Shown: piece after piece, positions 21,783 to 31,883 of the stretch
Position numbering within the stretch: position 1 is the first letter of the stretch
Layout of the letters: every line of letters starts with the position of its first letter
Assembly: GCA_905221605.1 (NCBI GenBank)
Contig: CAJNDS010000308.1
Location: 105,132-169,131 of the forward strand
Length of the DNA stretch: 64,000 bases
Origin: Symbiodinium natans
Lineage: Eukaryota > Sar > Dinophyceae > Suessiales > Symbiodiniaceae
Reading direction: 5' to 3'
Position numbers and translations under genes: made by a program
The notes under the pieces: model-generated
Database searches by the model: none
What the model saw: the letters and a program-made list of their open reading frames with translations, nothing else
Told to the model about the DNA's origin: nothing

Positions 21783-22456
21783 ATTCTGACATGCATAAAC
21801 CCTGCTCTGGCCCAAGTTGGGATCGCAAAATCCCCCAGACCGACCCCCGCTACCCAAAACAAGGCCCCCCAGAGAAGGCGCGCAATCCTTGAAGAAGGCT
21901 TTCATGTGCGGTTGATTTGGGTAGGGGGAACTCTAACAATTCTGGGGGGGCTTAAAGTTTAAGACATCAGGCGAAAAAGTTAAAAGGAGGCCTAGAGGGA
22001 AAAGGGGCAAAAGAGGGCTTTCGGTTGAGGGTTTCGAAGTCGGGCAATCGAGAGCAAGCTGGCCTAAATTCCATAAGGCCAGGTTTAGGGCGCCCTAAAC
22101 CCTAAACTCTAAACCCGTAACCCTCAAACCCCACAAAAACAACCAAAGCCGGGTCCCACCTGGCTCTGCAGCGTCATGGGGAAGGCCCCTAGCGCCTAGA
22201 AAGTGTGATTCGCGCCACTTCTCTGAATCTAGGGTTCGGGGGGTCTGAGAGGTTTGGGGGGTTTGGGGGGGTTTTTTGGAGGGTTTTGGGGTTGGGGGGG
22301 GGTTTAGCTGGTTTGGGGGGTTTGGTGGGTTTGGGGGGTTCCCAACTAAATCCTAAAATTGCCCTAAAACCCCAAATCTTAACCCGACATCCTAAACCCC
22401 TAAAACCCCCCTAAACCCCCCAACCCCTTGCCTCAATTCGGGCCCGTTCTTGGATA

Positions 22457-22614
22457 CAGGGTTTAGGGTTTAGGGTTTAGGGTTTAGGGTTTAGGGTTTA
22501 GGGTTTAGGGTTTAGGGTTTTGGGTTTTGGGTTTAGGGTTTAGGGTTTAGGGTTTAGGGTTTAGGGTTTAGGGTTTAGGGTTTTAGGGTTTAGGGTTTAG
22601 GGTTTAGGGTTTAT
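22457..22614 (+). repeat. TTTAGGG array
   Basis: About 22 units with two TTTTGGG units and one TTTTAGGG unit. It is the last telomere-type array before the minus-strand retroelement region. Confidence 0.95.
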
Positions 22615-22890
22615 TCTGGGAACCCAGAAGTGCGACAAGCGAAACCCGCAAGATGTTTCGTCTTCAATGTTTGGGGGGTTTGGGCTGAGGACCCCCGGCA
22701 TTGAGGGTTTATCTGAACCCCTAACCTCTCTGCAAGAAACCACAAAAAAACCTAAGTGGCATATTTTTTAGCCAACAAAAAAAGGGGGGCAAGTTCTGGG
22801 CTCCACAACGGCCTGCGCGCAGCGCAGCCCATGACGCCCGCTGGGGAGATGCGCTGCGCACTTGAAGGCTTGGCGGTGGGTGGAGAGACC

Positions 22891-23299
22891 AGACTCATAC
22901 ACCCAGAATGATCACGATGGTGATGAGGGTGAGGAGAATGACGGTGGAGGGTTTGAAGGTTGAGGGCTTAGGGCTGCAGGCTGCAGGCTGCAAGAACATC
23001 AAGGTTGAGGGCCGATCCGATGAACTGGCACAACATCCTCCGAAAGCCTCCGTGCCCTGAATCCTGAAACCTACACCCAAACCGCCGAGGAGCCTTGAGC
23101 CAATTGCAGGAGAGTTTGCTTCAGCCTTTTGCTGCGCGCAGAAAGACTGTACTTCGCTGTGACTCTTCGTATGGCACGCACCCTTTAAATAACAAGTTTA
23201 AAAATCACGCTTCTTTGAACCCAGAAATCATTAGTCTCGGTGTCAACACGCAGGGTGTGGTCTCCACCCCCCTGACATGCATAGCAGAAGAAGGCCGCT
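22891..23299. other. Transition between telomere-like block and retroelements
   Basis: Unique sequence without a convincing gene. At 23,094-23,105 the minus strand reads AATTGGCTCAAG, 10 of 12 bases like the end of the dinoflagellate spliced leader. The poorly matching tail of the decayed LINE copy lies just beyond. Confidence 0.4.
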
Positions 23300-24708
23300 G
23301 GCACCAGAGATTGCCTGCCACATTCCAATAAGGCGCTGGTAAAGGCCCAGACAGATGCGTGTAAATCGTGATCACCCTGCCAAAGGATGATGGCCGTGCT
23401 ACGCAAAGCAGGCTTTCAGAACGATTCGGTGGGAGCTACTGCTATACATGCCCAGAGCGAAACAGCCAACAAGCCATGGTGTCAAGAATGACAGGGACGG
23501 GCCCAGGTGACCATATGACTCCTCCAGCACCTCCTATGCTTTCTCGTATATGGCAACTTCCGTCGAACTGCGCAACTAAGTGGCTGTCCTTGACCAGCTT
23601 AAGTTCCACGATAAGTGGAGTCAGTGCCAGTGCCGGGATCGGCCTGACGGCCTTAACTTGTACATGTAAACCTCTACGTTGGCACAGTTTGGGGTAAAGG
23701 GAAACATTTGGCGTGCCAACTTCCTGCTGGTACATAGGAGCAAGTAGATAACGGTGTGGATCCAGAACAGCGAGCACTTCCCCGTAAAGTCGCTTCTTTT
23801 GGAGATAGCGTTACGCCTTGGGCGCTGGCTCTAATAAGGCTAGAAAGTGGGCCTTATTTCAATTGTAAGACCGCCATCTTTGCAGCACGGTTTATGCCGC
23901 GCAGTATCTAGCCGATCTAGCCACCATGAGGGCAGCGTTTTGGGCAGAAGGGTTCTCGGAATCGCATTCCAAAGGTTGGATGCGATCACTGTAATTCTGG
24001 CAAGGCGCTTCCCTCTATTTGGTTTCTCTGCCCAACCGGGATGCCAAGTGCACTGTTCTTCCATAACATATCTACGAATGGTTGCGATCCAGGCAAGCAG
24101 CACAGCACAGAAGCGATTGTCCGTTTTATGGGAGGGATTAGTTCCTTGCAGGGCTGCTTGGCAAAAGGATTGTAACGTGTTGTTTCGGGTGTAGCCTAAA
24201 GAGTGGAGGACCACAAGAAGAGCAGCTCTTGTAATAGTGCAATTCGTAATCCAGTGTATAACTGAGGCAGTGTCCGCAGGGCATTCTTGCTATGAAATAC
24301 ATCCACAGCAAATTGGTTGCGCTCCAAATCCGTTGTCGTAAATTAGTTCCTTTCCCTTGCACTGTCGCATGCACGCACGGCATTGTTCATCTCTTGTGGC
24401 AAATTGCCTATATATGAAGTAGGCATCTGCCTCTTCTGCAATGGCCCAGCGAAGTGCGTAGCAGCGGGTGATATTGGGTGCAATTGTTTTGGGTGGGAGG
24501 TTTAGTGCCAACAGGATCGAGCAAAGTTCACCAGCATGAGGCAGGTTAGCGACTTTCTGTCTCAGATAACCTTGCGCTTCTACACATGCGGCATTTCTTA
24601 AGACGGCCCTCATAGCAAGCTGCACATTCTTTAATTTGCGGCCATAGGATGGGACCGGGCCGTCTGCTGAGACGCTCAGGGCTTCTTGACAGCTGTTTCA
24701 GGCTGCTT
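23300..24708 (-). pseudogene. 3' half of a decayed DNMT-type LINE ORF2 (post-RT region and RNase H)
   Basis: Three fragments in shifted frames match the C-terminal third of the intact ORF2 at 53,234-58,858. They are 24,625-24,290 (AVLRNAACVEAQGYLRQKVA and the CRAC cysteine region), 24,214-23,840 (AVLLAWIATIRRYVMEEQCT) and 23,777-23,442 (RNase H start LVAQFDGSCHIRESIGGAGG). A weaker match containing the second RNase H Asp (ILWQGDHD) lies near 23,370. Frameshifts and stops show this is dead. It is the downstream part of the copy whose upstream part lies at 35,141-37,250; the two were separated by the 24,709-35,140 insertion. Confidence 0.85.
24696..24708. repeat. 13-bp target-site duplication, left copy
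   Basis: TTTCAGGCTGCTT, identical to 35,141-35,153. It lies exactly where the two halves of the older LINE copy would meet. Confidence 0.85.
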
Positions 24709-25362
24709 TTTTGACTTTGACTTTGATTCGCAACGGGTCAGTGCATAGCAGAGACATGCAGACGCTGGTGGACCCGCGTAGCGATAATGAGCCAGCATAG
24801 GGATGCCTGGCAGCTTGTAGCTGCACTTGCATAAGCAAGCCTCAAGAGTGTGAAACCACGAGGCTGGCATGCCGGTCCTAGGACCCAGCACATGCCTATG
24901 AGAGATTGGCCTTCCGGTCCGAAGACCCAGCAAAGGCACTACAGAAACACGACAAAGAACAGTGCTGATGATAGAGCAACATAGATAAGCCAAATTCGCT
25001 GAACATCGTGGCCAGCTCTCCGGGATTGAAACACTACGTGCGAGAAGATGATGCAGCTGGGGAAGTCAATAAACCAGATAGTTAGGAATAGATTCGATAT
25101 CCAGTGAACATGAGAGCTTTGCTGCATCGATCGAAGTGGCTGTTGGAGCTACTAGTTGGCTGCAGAAAGGGCTTGTTCCAGGACAAACAGCATGAGCGTG
25201 ATACCAAACTCGATACCCAACAACAGCAGCACCCTACGAACGTGCCCTTCCGTCGATCTGTGATTTGACAAAAGATCACCTGTAATCGAGTGCAGCGGGC
25301 GAGTATCCACAAAAAACAGTGCAGGTGGAATGGTATAAGTCAGAAAGCAAAAAGAAGAAGGA
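24709..25362 (-). other. 3' UTR and tail of the USP-bearing LINE
   Basis: No credible ORF. The last bases on the minus strand read AATCAAAGTCAAAGTCAAAAAA in two parts: two to three copies of a CAAAGT-type hexamer, then A6, directly abutting the target duplication at 24,708. Short tandem tails of this kind are common in LINEs that lack poly(A). Confidence 0.6.
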
Positions 25363-26151
25363 TCAGTCACCCACTAGTGCAAGGAGATAAAAATTCCGCA
25401 TTAGGACCTCAGCCTCGTTTGAGGAGAGTTCAGCCACGCTCACACCATCATCAGAAGTATATCTGCGAATATCACCATCGCACCCGGATTGAAACTCATG
25501 AAAGAAGGCTCGATAATGACCAGATTGCGGACTGTTGCCCAGATGGTATACCCCGGATACAACATGATAGGACCGCAGAGCTTTCCGATTTTCCACCAAG
25601 GTCGGTATGAGAAGACTGTCGGGGATCTTGAGACGAACATTGTTCTTCCGGATCCGGCCATGCTGAAGGGAGAAACGCATGACCTGTAGAAAAAGAATCC
25701 TTGGCGGATGTATCAGAAATTGCAGCCCTTCTGTTGTCTGATGCCATTCCTGTATCATGGCGGGAAGGCTTCGGTGTCGACCAATGTGAAGTATAATTGG
25801 CGCTGAGGTTAGATCAATCACATCCACCAGAGCGGAGGTCGGGTCGTATGAATGAATTGACCCTCCCAATCCAGGAATCGTGACATATTCCAGGAGGAAC
25901 ATCAAAAATTCAACCACATCCTGTTGTGTACCCGGTCTGCCCCATATGGCCAAGATTCTTGACCATTCCTCTATATCACACAGCCTGCCATTTGTCTCTG
26001 CAACCCGCTGCTGAACTGTAAGCAGGAGTCCTCCCATCGATTCATGAAAATGCCGGCTGAGCCACCATATACACAGAAGTAGTGCATTCTGATAGCATGT
26101 ATTGCCAGTGTTTGCAGAATTGGGAGGGCAGCTGCAGTCATCAGGCGTTGT
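25363..26151 (-). CDS. Ubiquitin-specific protease (USP, peptidase C19) domain in LINE
   Basis: Cysteine box: the frame reads ANTGNTCYQNALLL around 26,095-26,097 (the TGC of the catalytic Cys), matching the USP pattern N-x-G-N-T-C-Y-x-N. Next come GTQQDVVEFLMFLLEYV (the QQD-x-x-EFL box) and a central VMRFSLQHG...VRLKIPDSLLIP segment. The histidine box is GVYHLG...SGHYRAFFHE, followed by YTSDDGVS and the terminal FYLLALV strand. All parts of a compact USP fold are present in order, about 260 residues, which is short for the family. The frame has an ATG at 26,037, but this lies after the Cys box, so an active enzyme would need an upstream start or a frame change from ORF3, whose stop lies at 26,141. 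Predicted role: removal of ubiquitin from a retroelement or host protein. Confidence 0.8.
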   Translation of the reverse strand, partial: TTPDDCSCPPNSANTGNTCYQNALLLCIWWLSRHFHESMGGLLLTVQQRVAETNGRLCDIEEWSRILAIWGRPGTQQDVVEFLMFLLEYVTIPGLGGSIHSYDPTSALVDVIDLTSAPIILHIGRHRSLPAMIQEWHQTTEGLQFLIHPPRILFLQVMRFSLQHGRIRKNNVRLKIPDSLLIPTLVENRKALRSYHVVSGVYHLGNSPQSGHYRAFFHEFQSGCDGDIRRYTSDDGVSVAELSSNEAEVLMRNFYLLALVGD

Positions 26152-29100
26152 CCGGGAGAAGCTCCATGACCCGGTTCGCCAGGGGGTTCCGCTGAAGACG
26201 ATCCCGTCGGAACCGTCCCAGTACCATCTTCCACACCGAGAGGTCGCACATGTCCCGAAGATGGCGGTGAAGGTCTTGCTCCGCTTCGCCCACTGTGCCG
26301 ATCTCGAGGAACAGAGCCACCTGGTCGCCCTCCATGTTGGCCGTCAGCTTCCGGCTGGGCTGACATCGTAGAACCGTCTCCCCCGTCAGAAGGCCTATCA
26401 CGCTCTGCATTTTGCGTTGCCACCGCTCCAGCTTCATGGGCTCCCGATCCTGGTTGCGGAGTTCCTGGCGACTGTCGGGATCCCATTGCAAGTAGGGCCA
26501 ACACGGATCGTCGTCCTCGTCCTTGACCAGCAACTGTGCCTGCACCGCGGACCGCATCGCGTCGTCGTTCTTCATCAGGATGTCCACGCGAGATAGCAGC
26601 TCCCGAAGCACTAGGCTGACCAGGATCACCCGTTTCGGATACTTGGCTTTGCCCATCTCCTTCTCTGTGTCGAACGTCTGTGACGCCGTGTACAGGGGGG
26701 ATACGAGCGACTGGAGCTCCCCTGCGGATTTGATTTGCAAAAACATCACGTAGGCTTGATTGAGTCTTTGCGCCGCCAATGCATCTTCGTGTCGAATCGA
26801 TAGTCTCGCGATGGTGTGCACCAGATTGGTGAGCTGAGATTGCGATGACTGGGAGGTTCCGGCATTGGTCTTGGCCTTGCCCTTGCCCCTTCCAGGTCCC
26901 TTCTTCTGAAGCTTCGACGCTGCTTCCGTAACCAGCATTGGCACCGTCTCCTGCGCCACCTCCTTTCTTTTGGAGCCTGCCATTGGTTCCATCTCCATCC
27001 CTGTTGCCGTCGATGGGGGACTCTGGTCGGATTGCTGAATCATCCTGGCTCCGAGACCCTGGAACGCTTTGGAGTAGGTGGACAGTTCGCTGCTGGTCGG
27101 GGGCTGAAATTGTAGCTCGGTCATGAAAGATCAGGTTCGAAAAGTAGACCTGCAGTAGAGTCGGGCACTTGTGTTTAGTATGCATGCTGGCCACTCCACC
27201 GCAATATATACACGGAGCTGAAAGTACAAAAGGAACTACCAGCTTGGTGGCCCGCGTGCCGTACTTTTTCCAGAGGTCCTGATGGGATTTGACAAAGTGG
27301 GATCCAAAATCGTGCTTGTTAACCAGCCATTGCCTGCAGACCGCGCAGTGATGTTCAAGCTCCTGAAGCACGTCCTTGCGCCTGCAGAGAAAGCTCAGTC
27401 CACCTTTGCGAAATGATAGCTGAAAGTCATAATCCGACGCGACTGGAATTTTGTCTCGGACCTCAGTGGCACCGTGGTTGGGCAGGGCAGGAGGGAGGGC
27501 TACCGTTGAGCCTGTGGGAGCGGTGCATCGATTGAGTTTAATGTGGCGTCCCAAGCTACTCCAGGTGTTGAACTTGTTCAAGCAAAAACAGCATTGCGGC
27601 ATGCCATCAACCCCAAATCGGCGTATGTCTGCATTGATATCAGCAAAAGACCCCGTAGTGGCATCGCGCTCATGGTCAGTCGAGTGTTTTTTTGTGACGT
27701 GCTGTCGCATGGCTGCCTGAGTATTAAAGTATATGCCACATTCTGGACATGAGAAACCTTCCTGCAACGGGATGTGCACTAGAGTGGTGTCGTGTTTTCG
27801 GTGGTACGTAGCCTCCAGGGCGAGCTGTTGGAACTCCATAATCCTGTCATGCAAAATGGCCTCAATCATTGGGTCTTTCATGATATCATCTGGCTCAATC
27901 TGTCTGTACAGTTGTTGAAGATTGAGAAGTCGACTTGATGCCAGCTTATGCAAGTGCTGAAGTGGCTCTGGGAGGCCCACTCTCTGTAATAGATCCAACG
28001 ATCGTTCTCCCGTAAGATGAACTGGTGAGTTGGATATGGCCCGAATCTGTTTGATCCATGCAATCGCAAACATGTCCGCTGATGTGTTGGTTAGGCCCGT
28101 ACTCAGTAATCCGTACGTCATCGCTGGAAGAATAGCACAGCGCCATAGTCGTATTCGATGATGTAGCCGAAGGATCTTTCGGGCGTTGACCAGTTTTCGC
28201 AGCCGATCGTAGTTCGCCCTTCCAACCGCGATACGGTGGCGCATGGTTTGTTCTTCGAAGCTCGTGTACGACAACACTATACCCATGTAGTGAAGCTGAG
28301 ATACCAGTGGGATAAGCTCCTCTGTCATAGTGTTCTCTTCGCGGATCGGTACCTTCAGATGTTTTTCGTCCTTGACAAGTTCAATGCAGGTGCGCTTGAT
28401 CCGTTCGGAGCCTTTTCCCTGCACATGCAATATGGCCTTGGATTTGTTGGCATTGACCTGTAAGCCAAATTTACGAAGCAGCTGAAGGAGCTTACCCAGA
28501 GATTGAAGGGCATCATGAAGATCAGTCGGTGAGGTCAGCTCCCAGCATATGTGTTTGTCGTCAGCGAACATGGACAGCATACCGGTGGGAGAGTGCAAGC
28601 CACCAATAGCCTCAAATTCCTGATAGAGGAGTCCAGTGAATACCGACCATACAATCGGCGAGAGGCAGCAGCCCTGGCGAACGCCCCGTCCTGCATTAAC
28701 TAGGAGTCGGGTGCGTTTGTATGTGAGTTCGTATACCGTACCCTGGATCCATTGAGCAATGGCAGAGCATAGGCCGTCTGGAGCACCGGTTCGACGAACG
28801 GCTTCCATAACCAAGGACCATGGGCCTGTGTCAAAGGCTTGAGATAAGTCCAGGGATACCTGGAGGCCTGCTCGAAAATCTGTCGTGCTCGTCCCTTGTC
28901 TGAGATGATGCAGGTTGTAGGCTTGACCTTGTATGGTGGTACGAACTGATCGACAGTGTTGTACGGCACGCATCAATGCACACATAACATCACGGCCTGG
29001 GAGATATGCGTATTGCGGGATCCTGCGCAAGTATCTCAAAGCATAGGGTTTGAAGTGCTGGGCCAGAATCGACGTGTACGCTTTGGAGAGTGGGTCTTGT

Positions 29101-31883
29101 AAGCCAATGGGACGTAGAGATGTAAGGGGGCCTACTGGCTTGCCAGGTTTCTGAAGTAGGGCCACGGAGGTCATAAGCCATGATGTAGGGTATCGAATGT
29201 CCGCCGTCTCGATGCCTTTTTGTCCGGCTAGCCACTGTCCAAGTGCTGGTGCAGCTATTTTCCAGAAAGGTGCAGGAGGAAGGTGTGGGCTGACCGCTTT
29301 GCGTGGGCGAATCGCACATACGGCCTGTTGGATTTCGTTCGCCGTTATACTGAAAGTTGACTCATCACGTGGTAGAACCGCAGCGGTGCACAACGGGGGT
29401 GATTCCCACTGTAGTGGAGGATGCCATACTCCCTCAAAGTGCTTCCGAAGATGTTCTTCTTCGTCGAGTTCTGAAATAATCATTCCTTCTGCATCCCGTA
29501 TTTGCACTTGTTGACGTCGAGACTTGGGAGCCAGTTTGCGAACGAGTTTGTAGAGAGCCACCGTGTTGGATGCATTGGCCGCCTCTTCAGCCATCTCCAG
29601 ATAAGTTTGGAAACGTTCTCTTTTCAATCTTCGACCAACCTTTTGGGATTCCTTGCGCATTTTGTGGTATTGCACAAGGTGCCTCCAGCGACGTAGTAGT
29701 CCACGGAGTGGCGAGCCCATCATAGCGCCTGTCTTGGCTGCCTTGTAATGGCCCCACATTGTTTTGATGTATTGCTTCAACTCAACTTGTTGTGGTGTGG
29801 GTGGGTGCCTCTCTGGAACTGTTAGAAAATAGCGGCTGCAAAGATCGTGCAACAGTATCGGGATGTCATCATACCGATCGAGGGGCAAGGTGCTGAGTGA
29901 CTCCTTCATGTGGGCCTGGATGGTTTGGGAGATCACACCAGGGTTCTGCACCTCCTGCAGGATGGCCGTAATATCGTATTTGGGACTGGTTCGTTGTTGC
30001 CAAGTAGGCTTGGGCACGTGAACTGTGCCCAAGACGGGGTAATGCTTCGTGTCCCTCCAAGCGCCAACAATGAAGTCATGTTTAGGCATGGCTTGCTTGG
30101 CTAGTCCAGTGGCTTGGGACTGCCTGGTAAATACATAGTCAATCTGAGTTTTGTACTTCAGATGGGTAAAGGTATGTGGCCGTCGTCCGCGCCATGTATT
30201 CAGTGCACACAGTGCATGTTTGCGAACCACCTCCAGAAACTGCTCGACATCTTTAGCAATTTGGGCGTCCAAGGGTGCTCGTAGGCAGGTGGCCGAGCCT
30301 ACGTATGGTTCTTCTCTGCGAAGTTGTAAGTTAAAGTCACCAGCCACCAAAACTTGATGCTCAACCGCCAGGGAACACAGGATCTTATCCAGGTTGCGAT
30401 ACAGTTGTGATCGCTTGAGATAGTGGGATTCCGGTTGTTGAAAAGATACTGCTTGATTATAGCAGTTCAGAATGTCCAGGATGCCCTTGCTGTGCGTGAT
30501 ACGAATATGATCCAAGCGACCCTGAAGTACACGGCGTACCCGAACCTCCTTGGTGGTCACATGTGGTATATTGATCAGGGTCAACAGTCCTGCTGATTTA
30601 TCTTTTTCTGCATGTCCCGAGGAGATATGCATCCATCCTTTGGATTCCCATTCGCTCGTAATACTCCAATGGGACTCCTGCAGAAATACAACATGGGGTC
30701 TTTGCTGTGGTGGTAACTCGTCCAGCCACTGAATAAGTTCTGGTAGCAGCATGTTACCAAGGCCACTGCAGTTCCATGTCATGTATCTCAGCGTCATGTG
30801 GCCGGGCCGACGACTCCAGTTGTGTAGCGGTCGTCTGCCTTCAGTGAAACTACGAAAACAAGTATTGCGCATTCCGAGACTCTGTGCTGTATGCAATCTA
30901 CCCCTGTACATGGTTTCGCCAGCCTTTCCCTCGGAAATGCGTTTCTGCACTCTCATCCTCGCTCTTCGGAAAGATCGTTTGCAGGCCTGCGTGTTTGTGA
31001 AGCTGACAGGACGATCATAACCGAGATCGTGCACGTTCCCGGGTCCCGGAAGACGAGTACCCGGTTCAGCCTCCCGGACGGAGGAGGCCACCCTCGGTTC
31101 TACGACAGCTGTTGCAGCATATATACAAGAAGAAAGCACGAGGAGCCGCAACCATGCACCGCAAGTAGGTAGACCTTGAAAGCTGTCGCCTCGGGACTTG
31201 GGACCCGAGCGGCTCTTACTCTGGAATCCTCCTGAGATAAACCATTGAAAGAAACTTGTAGTCTGCTTAGCTTCATGCGTGGAGCATAAGGCTGTAATGA
31301 TAAGAATGTACGCACCGAGCTGGCCGCATGCTGCCATCATGTAGTACTCGAGAAAATACCAGACCTTACGCGCTCCGGCTGCGAGAGTCGATGCACAATG
31401 CTGACTCTGAGGGAAACCACGTCTCATACGCCTCGTACATGCTTTATAGCGGAAGCGGGCCCATGGATGCGATCTGCTTTTTACTCCCCATAGCCGATCA
31501 AGTGCTCTGAAAGTGGTCGTCTGCCACCTCGTGGCTCTGTTAGTCCTCAGCACGAGGCGGGGTTCTCTCTGACGTGATCTGCGATGGCATCGAGGTTGTC
31601 GACATTGGCAGCGATGTTCCCCGAACCACTCTGACCGGCTCCAATACCACGTCGTGATGCGCTGTGAGTGCTCCATCCACATTGTGCACAAACCCCTGCC
31701 TGAGATGGAAGAACCAACTGCGTGTCGGTTGCCCGGCGACGGATATAGTCGGACCCTCGTTGAACTCCAAGTGCCAGGTTTGCAGCCGTTGCCCCACATC
31801 CGCAATTGGTGGGTGGCCCACTCCGAAGCCCACTGTACCCGGAATCGAGAGTGGTGGCGCCCCTGTTGGGGGGGGTGGCCCAC
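25971..31883 (-). CDS. LINE ORF2: AP endonuclease, reverse transcriptase, C2H2-type zinc fingers
   Basis: One uninterrupted 1,970-codon frame; the convincing product lies at about 31,450-27,130. The endonuclease begins with LRYMTWNCSGLG near 30,790, then FLQESHW, VAGDFN (about 30,340) and IDYVF. RT motifs are TSLRPIGLQDPLSK, VSLDLSQAFDTG (motif A, about 28,850), GVRQGCCLSPI (motif B, about 28,670) and FADD (motif C, about 28,567). The C-terminal region has four Cys/His clusters: CPECGIYF...H...H, CCFCLNKF...H, CAVC...H...H and CIYCGG...H...KC (27,170-27,750). Such fingers are typical of site-recognising LINEs. Codons upstream of 31,540 overlap ORF1; those below 27,124 overlap ORF3 and are probably not translated. 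Confidence 0.9.
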   Translation of the reverse strand: MGHPPQQGRHHSRFRVQWASEWATHQLRMWGNGCKPGTWSSTRVRLYPSPGNRHAVGSSISGRGLCTMWMEHSQRITTWYWSRSEWFGEHRCQCRQPRCHRRSRQREPRLVLRTNRATRWQTTTFRALDRLWGVKSRSHPWARFRYKACTRRMRRGFPQSQHCASTLAAGARKVWYFLEYYMMAACGQLGAYILIITALCSTHEAKQTTSFFQWFISGGFQSKSRSGPKSRGDSFQGLPTCGAWLRLLVLSSCIYAATAVVEPRVASSVREAEPGTRLPGPGNVHDLGYDRPVSFTNTQACKRSFRRARMRVQKRISEGKAGETMYRGRLHTAQSLGMRNTCFRSFTEGRRPLHNWSRRPGHMTLRYMTWNCSGLGNMLLPELIQWLDELPPQQRPHVVFLQESHWSITSEWESKGWMHISSGHAEKDKSAGLLTLINIPHVTTKEVRVRRVLQGRLDHIRITHSKGILDILNCYNQAVSFQQPESHYLKRSQLYRNLDKILCSLAVEHQVLVAGDFNLQLRREEPYVGSATCLRAPLDAQIAKDVEQFLEVVRKHALCALNTWRGRRPHTFTHLKYKTQIDYVFTRQSQATGLAKQAMPKHDFIVGAWRDTKHYPVLGTVHVPKPTWQQRTSPKYDITAILQEVQNPGVISQTIQAHMKESLSTLPLDRYDDIPILLHDLCSRYFLTVPERHPPTPQQVELKQYIKTMWGHYKAAKTGAMMGSPLRGLLRRWRHLVQYHKMRKESQKVGRRLKRERFQTYLEMAEEAANASNTVALYKLVRKLAPKSRRQQVQIRDAEGMIISELDEEEHLRKHFEGVWHPPLQWESPPLCTAAVLPRDESTFSITANEIQQAVCAIRPRKAVSPHLPPAPFWKIAAPALGQWLAGQKGIETADIRYPTSWLMTSVALLQKPGKPVGPLTSLRPIGLQDPLSKAYTSILAQHFKPYALRYLRRIPQYAYLPGRDVMCALMRAVQHCRSVRTTIQGQAYNLHHLRQGTSTTDFRAGLQVSLDLSQAFDTGPWSLVMEAVRRTGAPDGLCSAIAQWIQGTVYELTYKRTRLLVNAGRGVRQGCCLSPIVWSVFTGLLYQEFEAIGGLHSPTGMLSMFADDKHICWELTSPTDLHDALQSLGKLLQLLRKFGLQVNANKSKAILHVQGKGSERIKRTCIELVKDEKHLKVPIREENTMTEELIPLVSQLHYMGIVLSYTSFEEQTMRHRIAVGRANYDRLRKLVNARKILRLHHRIRLWRCAILPAMTYGLLSTGLTNTSADMFAIAWIKQIRAISNSPVHLTGERSLDLLQRVGLPEPLQHLHKLASSRLLNLQQLYRQIEPDDIMKDPMIEAILHDRIMEFQQLALEATYHRKHDTTLVHIPLQEGFSCPECGIYFNTQAAMRQHVTKKHSTDHERDATTGSFADINADIRRFGVDGMPQCCFCLNKFNTWSSLGRHIKLNRCTAPTGSTVALPPALPNHGATEVRDKIPVASDYDFQLSFRKGGLSFLCRRKDVLQELEHHCAVCRQWLVNKHDFGSHFVKSHQDLWKKYGTRATKLVVPFVLSAPCIYCGGVASMHTKHKCPTLLQVYFSNLIFHDRATISAPDQQRTVHLLQSVPGSRSQDDSAIRPESPIDGNRDGDGTNGRLQKKGGGAGDGANAGYGSSVEASEEGTWKGQGQGQDQCRNLPVIAISAHQSGAHHRETIDSTRRCIGGAKTQSSLRDVFANQIRRGAPVARIPPVHGVTDVRHREGDGQSQVSETGDPGQPSASGAAISRGHPDEERRRDAVRGAGTVAGQGRGRRSVLALLAMGSRQSPGTPQPGSGAHEAGAVATQNAERDRPSDGGDGSTMSAQPEADGQHGGRPGGSVPRDRHSGRSGARPSPPSSGHVRPLGVEDGTGTVPTGSSSAEPPGEPGHGASPGQRLMTAAALPILQTLAIHAIRMHYFCVYGGSAGIFMNRWEDSCLQFSSGLQRQMAGCVI
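26141..27124 (-). CDS. LINE ORF3, helical protein of unknown function
   Basis: 327 residues from an ATG at 27,124. The N-terminus is Ser/Pro/Gln-rich, followed by a basic Gly-Lys patch (KKGPGRGKGKAKTNAG) and a long amphipathic helical region (SIRHEDALAAQRLNQAYVMF onward) with an acidic DEDDDP stretch. I recognise no catalytic domain. It overlaps the still-open frame of ORF2; protein-like composition favours this frame over the Arg/Gly/Ser-rich reading in the ORF2 frame. It sits between the zinc-finger end of ORF2 and the USP, so it could be the N-terminal part of an ORF3-USP product. Confidence 0.7.
   Translation of the reverse strand: MTELQFQPPTSSELSTYSKAFQGLGARMIQQSDQSPPSTATGMEMEPMAGSKRKEVAQETVPMLVTEAASKLQKKGPGRGKGKAKTNAGTSQSSQSQLTNLVHTIARLSIRHEDALAAQRLNQAYVMFLQIKSAGELQSLVSPLYTASQTFDTEKEMGKAKYPKRVILVSLVLRELLSRVDILMKNDDAMRSAVQAQLLVKDEDDDPCWPYLQWDPDSRQELRNQDREPMKLERWQRKMQSVIGLLTGETVLRCQPSRKLTANMEGDQVALFLEIGTVGEAEQDLHRHLRDMCDLSVWKMVLGRFRRDRLQRNPLANRVMELLPDNA

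Noticed and set aside
25971-27120. C-terminal extension of the 1,970-codon ORF2 frame as a real protein
   Set aside because: Arg/Gly/Ser/Pro-rich reading typical of a shadow frame; ORF3 in another frame has normal helical protein sequence. Kept only as a minor question.
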